From NCBI RefSeq assembly GCF_900496995.4, contig NC_044004.1, positions 55,706,224-55,770,223 of the forward strand: a DNA stretch of 64,000 nt. Reading direction: 5' to 3'. Origin of the DNA: Aquila chrysaetos chrysaetos. Taxonomy: Eukaryota > Chordata > Aves > Accipitriformes > Accipitridae. Each line of letters begins with the position of its first letter. The stretch's first letter is position 1. Shown here one piece after another: positions 58,101 through 64,000 of this stretch. Under the pieces are notes generated by a model. That model was not told where the DNA came from. It saw nothing but the letters and a program-made list of their open reading frames with translations, and did not search any database. The position numbers and the translations under genes are program-made.

Positions 58101-61100
58101 GAGAGAGACTAGATATTTATTTAATTTTTTTTTACACCACCAATACACTTTTAAAACCATTGCTATTACAGAAGAACAGCACATTACCGAATTTGCCATT
58201 CAAGACAAGTAATGAAAAGAATGGCTGTATAATCTGCCAGAGAACAAAATTACTATGTTTACCTGAACACTAAACTTCTGTCACTTAAACTCTTGATCTT
58301 GAAAAAAACCCACTTCAGTAAGAAACTTGTTTCATACCTCTTTAGACAAATATAAGCTTTGGTAATAGGAAATTACTTTCAAACTCAACAGAAAGAAAAA
58401 CAGGTCACTATTCTGTAGCAACCCAGTGCAGGCATCTCCATTCTAAAGTGTTTTCTGCCAGCCCTGACAAACCCATTTTCCTGCTGGCATTCTGGAGATT
58501 AAAAATCAAAGATTGTGCACAAACATTTTGGCAAAGAAGTGTTTATAAGCATCACAACAGCTTAGTTGCAGAAGGGAAAAACATCACACTCTGGAAATAA
58601 AGAACTCTGAAAAATAAGAGAGTAGAAAAGAAACCTTTCTGTTGTGGGGCTGAGAGCTCTGCAAGGAACTAAGGACCTTTAAAATGATTGTGGTGAGTGG
58701 GCTCAGTCTGCCAGCTAGTTGCATGCTTGATTGACATTATTGATTTGTCTCAAGGAAAAAAGGTTTATATATCGTACTGTATGAAACAGGTAAGTTTCAC
58801 TAGTAGAATTCTTTGCAAGAAAATGAAGATAAGCTATTTTGCCATCACCTAGAATGAAGCAAAGACTAGACAATTTCCCCAGCCCTCATCTAGTTCAAAA
58901 CTTAAATGAGGATGATAAAATTGCTTTCAAGTACTTCACTTGCTACAAGCACAGCTGACCCCTAAAAGAATAATGAGCCTTGGAGGTGCAATCACCTTCG
59001 CAACACGCTACATTGCATGGACCCACTGCCTTGTATTAGAAGACCTCCTAAACACCAGGTATTGCTGACCTCTTTTCTCCATTACATTCTCACAGCGTGT
59101 TCTTAGTACCTAACTTTCAAGTTTTGTTCTGCTTCATCTATACCTGCCCTCCCTTTCCTCACTATGGGAAATCAAGTACCAACTAATGGAAGGCTCTCTA
59201 AAATGCTTCTAAGTGGAAGAGGGTGATTACAATATCCTCCCCTCTTTTCCAAGCTAATGTAATTGAACATTACTTACGATCTTGAGTATAAGGCATAAGG
59301 AGGGTTAGATACCATCAGCTGGCTCAGCAGGGAGACAAGGATCAACACAATAATAGGCATCAGCTGAATGAACATAGAGAAACCTCCCTAAGGAACAAAA
59401 CAGATTCAGGTATTTCATAAAACAGCATCAAGTAAACAGGTAAATTTGACATGATTTAATCCTAAGTGTGACTTTCTGCTTTAACCACCAAAAGCTGCTA
59501 GGAAAACTCTAACCACAAACCTGCAAACACTGTGGTGTTATCTTAACTTTCCAATGCATACACAACATTCACAGAGTGCTCAAGCTGCAAGAGTTCATGT
59601 GTTAACATGTAGCCACAAGCAATTACCAAATGAATAGTTGGATTCAGTTACATTGTATGCTGTGATTTGGTCTCATCTATACAGTGATATGTAACTATAC
59701 AGGACTATATATATTTCATATAGATGAATATTGAGCCTTAAGTTCAATTCTTAGCTCAGCCCAAATAAATTTTTAAATGTAGACAAGCATTAGTGACCAG
59801 AATTAGTGGCATATTTAGGCTAATACTACCAGTCACTAGTAAGATAGTGACATACAACAATAGATTTACAAAACCAGGCTGTTATCTTCTCAAATGTGCA
59901 TCTATATTTACCAATCAGTAAGACTACCACCTGCCAAAGTTTTAAAATACATAAGTGGCAGGTACAAATCCTCCTCTACAGTACAGAGCTCCCGTGCAAT
60001 CACATCACTAAAAGCAACTACCAGCAAACTTCACAATCCATAGTTTAAAGTCAATGGTGCTTAAACATACATCACCCCTCTCTTCCTCCCTCTCATGTCC
60101 ACTCTGACGGTGCTGATTAGGATGACTGTAGCCAGCACGACCATTAGAAAATGAATGTACACCACCTAAGAAAAGAAATATCCACATTTAAATCGTGTAA
60201 AAAAAACCTATTTAGAGGTCAATGCAGAAGCAACAACATAAAGCATTTAACATTACTGCACAATGACACGTAAAATAACTCAACTTTAAGATACCTTACA
60301 ATTTCAAAGTTGTTTAAAATAAGTATTTTAAGCTCTAAGACAACTGATTTGTTATTTCATGTACCGCAGAATCATCATAGTAACCCCAAAGAACTGAACT
60401 CACATTTTTGGGGTTTAGCAACACTTAGGGGGAAAAATAAACTGTGATGAAGATTAAAGAGTTGGGGTCGGAGGCAGGTTGGAGTAATTTTACTGTTTTA
60501 TAATGTCACAAACTCTAATGCCACTCTGGGCTGCACCACTGTATCCTGATGATTATATTGATGTATACAAATACCTGTTGGAAAGGCCCCTCCAAAAAAC
60601 ATGTTGAATAGATCCTCTGGAGTCATATCTGCCTCACAACCTCTATGGAAGTTGAATCTACCGTTGCTAGGGTGACTGCATGTTTGCTCTTCACTGCCTG
60701 TAAGGTCATACTGCTTTCGTTTTTCTGGATTACTCAGCACAGCATATGCATTTCCAATTTCTGAAGCAAGGAATAAAAGACAACTCCCATAAATGAAAGA
60801 TAAGAGCTATTCCAGCATGAAAATTGCAATTTCAAAGTCAAGAATAGGCAGCGAATTATGTCCTTTACTGCATGTTACAAATCAACCATAGTAAAACAAT
60901 GTTCAGAAACATCTCTACTTTTCTTAGCATAGCTTCCACAAAGTTTCCCACCAACACTATTCAAAGGCCTTTTATCCTGTTGAACTCGGTAGAAGGAAGT
61001 AGAGCTTTGTTTCTTTTTCTAGGGGAACACCTACACCTGTGGAAATGTTCTCTCCCACTGCAATTACAAAAAAAGCCTCAAGCATTACAATGAAAGCTTT

Positions 61101-64000
61101 GAAGCTGGGTAATTGCAAAGTTCAGTTTGCTCTAGCAGCATAGCTTAAAAACATCATAGACTCAATAGGTTTTCTTTGGTTTCATGTGATAAGTGGTGAC
61201 TTCTTCGAATGCATCACTTTATTGTCTACAAGAGCATGAATGTATTTTTCTATATGCTTCTTAAGATATTTTATGGATTACATTAATAACACAAAGTTTT
61301 GCATAACGTAACATGAAGAGTACAACATGTGTGCATGACAGGAACACCTCTGTTCCTAAGGTAGTCAATACGACCTCAATGTTTGGAGTGCCTGGCCTGG
61401 ATGCTTGTCCCTGTTCATGCCACATTATCACAAATGAACAACTTCAATTTTGACAGTAGGAAGGGAAAAACTGAGTTAGGTGAGTATGGAAAGAATCAGT
61501 GTGAAAAACCACAAGCTCTGCTGACTTACAAGCTTTAACCCTAGTTGCTGTGCACAGACATACAGCTTTTGCAGACTGGAGGAAAATTTCTGTTGGCACT
61601 TGATGAACAATCTTTACTTAGCCATATCTTCATTAAACCCTTTCTACTTTCCCTTATTCTCTCTCCTCCAGGCCTCTCCAACAAAAGGCTGCTTTTGCAG
61701 CCAACCAACATGAGGCACAGGGATTATGTTTTTCAGTGTCAAAAAGTCATCAGTCATCAAAAGTTCATGAAAGGTGCAACACTATAACCTCAACACAGGC
61801 AAATAAGGCTATGGCTTTGCATAATTAAAGTTTTCAACATTATCCAATCTAAAAAAAAAAAATAATGAGTCTTAGCTATGTGCCTTTTAAAATGCCCTTA
61901 GAAACAATCATTAGTAATTCCTTTAAGTGGAGGAGAAAACCCGAAGAAATGAAGCCTGGTAACTTGCACTGAGAGCATGATACACACTACTGATACCAAA
62001 TATAGCTACAAGGTTCCTCTGTTACTCAGCATGAGGATAGAACTGGCAGTAAAAAGTTAGATTTTCCCAACAATAAAGAATTTAGCGAGACATAAATCAG
62101 GTAACTACACAAAGCGAAGACACCATACTGTCACAGTATGGTCAGCAATCTTTTTTGACTATTTGTTTGCTTTTGATTATTTGATACTAATTCACAACAG
62201 ATTTCATTAAAATATAATTTTCTTCAAATAAAGGACATAAAAAATGAAAAAAACTGCTCAAAAGTTTCAAGGTAAGATCTTTGATGAAGTTGGCAAGAGA
62301 AATTCCAGGAGACTAAAAGTGATTATATTTGCACAGACTTTGTAATCTAAAATATAACCTCAGGGAGAGTGCTCAATACAACAGAAGAGTAGTACTACGT
62401 AGCTCGAGATCTAAGAAAAGTACCTTGCCTAACACCAAACTCAATTCTGTTTTCTAATGTGACCTTTCCTTAAAATAAAGCATTACTATGAAATAATAGC
62501 TATTATTCTGAAACTCCTTTTCTCAGCTAGATGTTAGAAACTCATCAGACACCTTTAAAAGCAAACTAAATCATAAATTTACTCAGCCATACAAAAAGAT
62601 CACAATCATTTCAATGCAAGAAAAATGCTAATTTCATTAAATAATTTTTAGTCAACAAGATTCCCCTACAAAATTTTCTGTTCATTTACTCATCTAGTTA
62701 AGAACCAGAAAGTGAAATTAAGCTGAAGACATCAAACCTGTACAAAGTGCTAATGTTAAATAAAAGATTAAATAATAAGAAACTGATTTCTAACATTTTA
62801 AAGATTATTTAAAATACTATTAACAAGGAAGAATTATTTTATTCATAGGGCTGGAGACAATTTTATAAGAATAATATCTTTTTTAGATAAAGCCATCACA
62901 TAGATGTATTAAAATAATCATGAGCAATCAACTTTCCTGCTATGTTCTAGCTACTTTTCATCTGAAATTGTTAATATATTATTATAATTACCCCTTTAAG
63001 TCTGTATTGGAAGTCTTGCTCAGGACTTTTTTTTTTTTTTCTTTTTTTCCCTCCCCTAATTTAAGAGTTTTACCCAATTGATTTTTTCAAATGTCTGCAT
63101 GTAAACCTCGCACAGGAAAAAAATAAAAAAGATGTACCACAATCAGATTGTTTATTTATGCATGATCATTTCTTACAGGTTCACATTTTTCTTCATCTGT
63201 GTCTGAGATGAAGGTGTAGTTTTCTTTAAAAAGCTTTTCCTTAACAATTTCCCTTGTGCAGCGCTAAGCTTGGCAGCCTTAAATCAGGTCAAGTCAGATT
63301 GTAAATTTTACCTAAGAAATAGTTAAAGCCAACTATTAATAAGGCCATGGTTGAACCCAAGTGTTTTTGTGTGCAAAAAGTAGTAAAACTACACACATAC
63401 AAGGAATTCTAAGGAAAAGGTAACTTAGCGTGGCACATGATTCAGTAAAAACTGCATTTTTGTATCTAGTATTACTCTGGTTTTTTCAAGCTCAAGTACA
63501 GTAAAGATTCAAAATAGTAAGATTCAATTGACTACATTAAGTCAGCAAAAGTAAAAAAGTGCAATTGGGTTTCACAGATCAAGTATTCGCTTCCTGTACC
63601 TGAAAATTACAGTGAATCCTCTGAAACTGAACCCTACTGCAAAAGTCCATGTTATTTATCTATACTTATAGGTATATGTTAAGATAATAAAGGTCAAATA
63701 TTTCTTTGGATAAAAATGTCAGTTTAATATTAGCTACAAAACACCACATTGACAATTTTGTAAAAAGACAAGTGATCAATGCAGATGAATTTCTTTTAAT
63801 CTGACAAAGTTTAATCACCAAAGAAATTTTAAATTTTATTTAAATAACAAAAATTAGTATTTTATAAATAATAAAATAATATTTTATTTAAATAATAATA
63901 AAATAAATTTAAATTTTTACTTTTAAAAGCCTCTGTTGCTCCAGGTGCATGGTTTTTGTCTGGGTGGAACTTCAAAGCAAGTTTTCTATAAGCCTTCTTT
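54981..64000 (-). CDS. DNAJB14: DNAJB14, ER membrane J-protein, 3' part (six exons, 5' end outside window)
   Basis: Minus-strand exons 64000–63921 (cut by the window edge), 60760–60575, 60165–60071, 59387–59278, 58077–57905 and 55105–54981 join in phase to about 255 residues, the C-terminal two thirds of a 379-residue protein in human. Seen in order: the end of the J domain with its HPD catalytic motif (63,958–63,966), which stimulates Hsp70 ATPase; a Gly/Phe-containing linker (FFGGAFPTG); a basic/acidic stretch ([11 protein letters not shown]); one hydrophobic segment ([13 protein letters not shown]) that anchors the protein in the ER membrane; and the C-terminal DUF1977 region ([13 protein letters not shown] to LTSLYRGG). 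In mammals DNAJB14 works with Hsc70, the J domain facing the cytosol, in ER quality control. DNAJB12 is a paralogue, but the sequence follows B14. Confidence 0.96.
57121..57172 (+). repeat. 52-bp dispersed direct repeat, copy A
   Basis: Begins aatggtcacagataatagaa and ends ttggagat. It matches copy B (57,656–57,707) at 46 of 52 positions, 535 bp apart in the same orientation. I cannot assign it to a known transposon family. Confidence 0.75.
57503..57521 (+). repeat. TTTA microsatellite
   Basis: About four to five TTTA/ATTT units between the two copies of the 52-bp repeat. Confidence 0.75.
57656..57707 (+). repeat. 52-bp dispersed direct repeat, copy B
   Basis: Begins aatggtcacagataatagag and ends ttgcagat; partner of 57,121–57,172 with six substitutions and no gap. 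Confidence 0.75.
57905..58077 (-). CDS. DNAJB14: DNAJB14 exon encoding the DUF1977 core
   Basis: Encodes [20 protein letters not shown], then [20 protein letters not shown] and [18 protein letters not shown], near-identical to human (human [24 protein letters not shown]). The acceptor is tttgcag and the donor gtaagt. Confidence 0.97.
58078..59277 (-). other. DNAJB14: DNAJB14 intron (1.2 kb)
   Basis: Minus-strand gtaagt to tttgcag. No gene or clear repeat is recognised. Confidence 0.75.
59278..59387 (-). CDS. DNAJB14: DNAJB14 transmembrane exon
   Basis: Encodes [20 protein letters not shown], then [16 protein letters not shown] and a split Ser. The run of hydrophobic residues from [16 protein letters not shown] is the single ER membrane anchor. 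The acceptor is tccttag and the donor gtaagt. Confidence 0.97.
59388..60070 (-). other. DNAJB14: DNAJB14 intron (683 bp)
   Basis: Minus-strand gtatgt to tccttag. Nothing further is recognised. Confidence 0.75.
60071..60165 (-). CDS. DNAJB14: DNAJB14 linker exon
   Basis: Encodes [20 protein letters not shown] and [11 protein letters not shown], the polar, His/Arg/Glu-rich linker between the J-domain side and the membrane anchor. Human has [20 protein letters not shown]. The acceptor is tcttag and the donor gtatgt. Confidence 0.96.
60166..60574 (-). other. DNAJB14: DNAJB14 intron (409 bp)
   Basis: Minus-strand gtattt to tcttag. Nothing further is recognised. Confidence 0.75.
60575..60760 (-). 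CDS. DNAJB14: DNAJB14 exon spanning J-domain end and G/F linker
   Basis: Encodes [20 protein letters not shown] then [20 protein letters not shown] and [20 protein letters not shown]. It covers the last J-domain helices and the start of the Gly/Phe-like linker. Human has FNIFFGGGFPSG. The acceptor is cttcag and the donor gtattt. Confidence 0.97.
60761..63920 (-). other. DNAJB14: DNAJB14 intron inside the J domain (3.2 kb)
   Basis: Minus-strand gtaaaa to cttcag. Strongly AT-rich; plus-strand 63,831–63,920, next to the donor, is almost entirely A/T. A 12–13-T run lies near 63,029. No exon or transposon is recognised. Confidence 0.75.
63831..63918. repeat. AT-rich low-complexity tract
   Basis: Nearly pure A/T with repeated attttatttaaata and aataataaaata units, directly downstream of the DNAJB14 J-domain exon donor. 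Probably an old microsatellite. Confidence 0.75.
63921..64000 (-). CDS. DNAJB14: DNAJB14 J-domain exon with HPD motif (cut by window edge)
   Basis: The visible part encodes [20 protein letters not shown] and ATEAFK, helix II, the HPD loop and the start of helix III of the J domain. The HPD tripeptide needed for Hsp70 activation is intact. The donor is gtaaaa. The rest of the exon continues past 64,000. Confidence 0.96.

Noticed and set aside
1-64000. CRISPR arrays, prokaryotic operons, rRNA or tRNA genes
   Set aside because: No regularly spaced repeats, no operon-like gene packing and no tRNA or rRNA signature was seen. The intron-containing genes show a vertebrate nuclear genome.

Overview
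The window is vertebrate nuclear DNA, almost certainly from a bird. Its coding exons are short, separated by GT–AG introns, and read as three well-conserved vertebrate genes. The bird call rests on a CR1 LINE tail near 2.0 kb, and on a 595-bp solo retroviral LTR of a type I recognise from many bird genomes (recalled, not searched). Repeat content is otherwise low. Gene order and orientation, DAPP1 (+), LAMTOR3 (−), DNAJB14 (−), match the DAPP1–LAMTOR3–DNAJB14 block of human 4q23.

Layout: about 1–18,200 is gene-free flank with one CR1 fragment, a probable MIR/CORE-SINE remnant and simple repeats. A CpG-rich promoter and first exon of DAPP1 lie at about 18.2–19.1 kb. DAPP1 runs to a stop at 42,326 and a poly(A) signal at 43,875; it has nine coding exons encoding 261 residues, and the solo LTR sits antisense in intron 3. 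LAMTOR3 converges on it from the right: stop at 45,697, start codon at 49,759, six coding exons, 124 residues, with poly(A) signals about 1 kb from that of DAPP1. Its CpG island (about 49.3–50.3 kb) carries a perfect 10-bp CLEAR/E-box palindrome. About 50.3–54.5 kb is non-coding. DNAJB14 then fills 54,981–64,000 with its last five coding exons and the 3' part of a sixth; its 5' end lies beyond the window.

The three products act in different processes. DAPP1 is an SH2–PH adaptor recruited by PI(3,4,5)P3/PI(3,4)P2 in lymphocyte signalling. LAMTOR3 is a Ragulator scaffold subunit on late endosomes and lysosomes (mTORC1 and MAPK). DNAJB14 is a membrane-anchored ER J-protein working with Hsp70. 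They are neighbours through ancient synteny, not a shared pathway.

I see no previously undescribed gene system here. The points worth checking are regulatory or structural: the CLEAR motif, an upstream open frame continuous with LAMTOR3, a G-run beside a LAMTOR3 splice donor, the solo LTR, and a few local repeats. Family comparisons use remembered human proteins; no alignment or database search was run.
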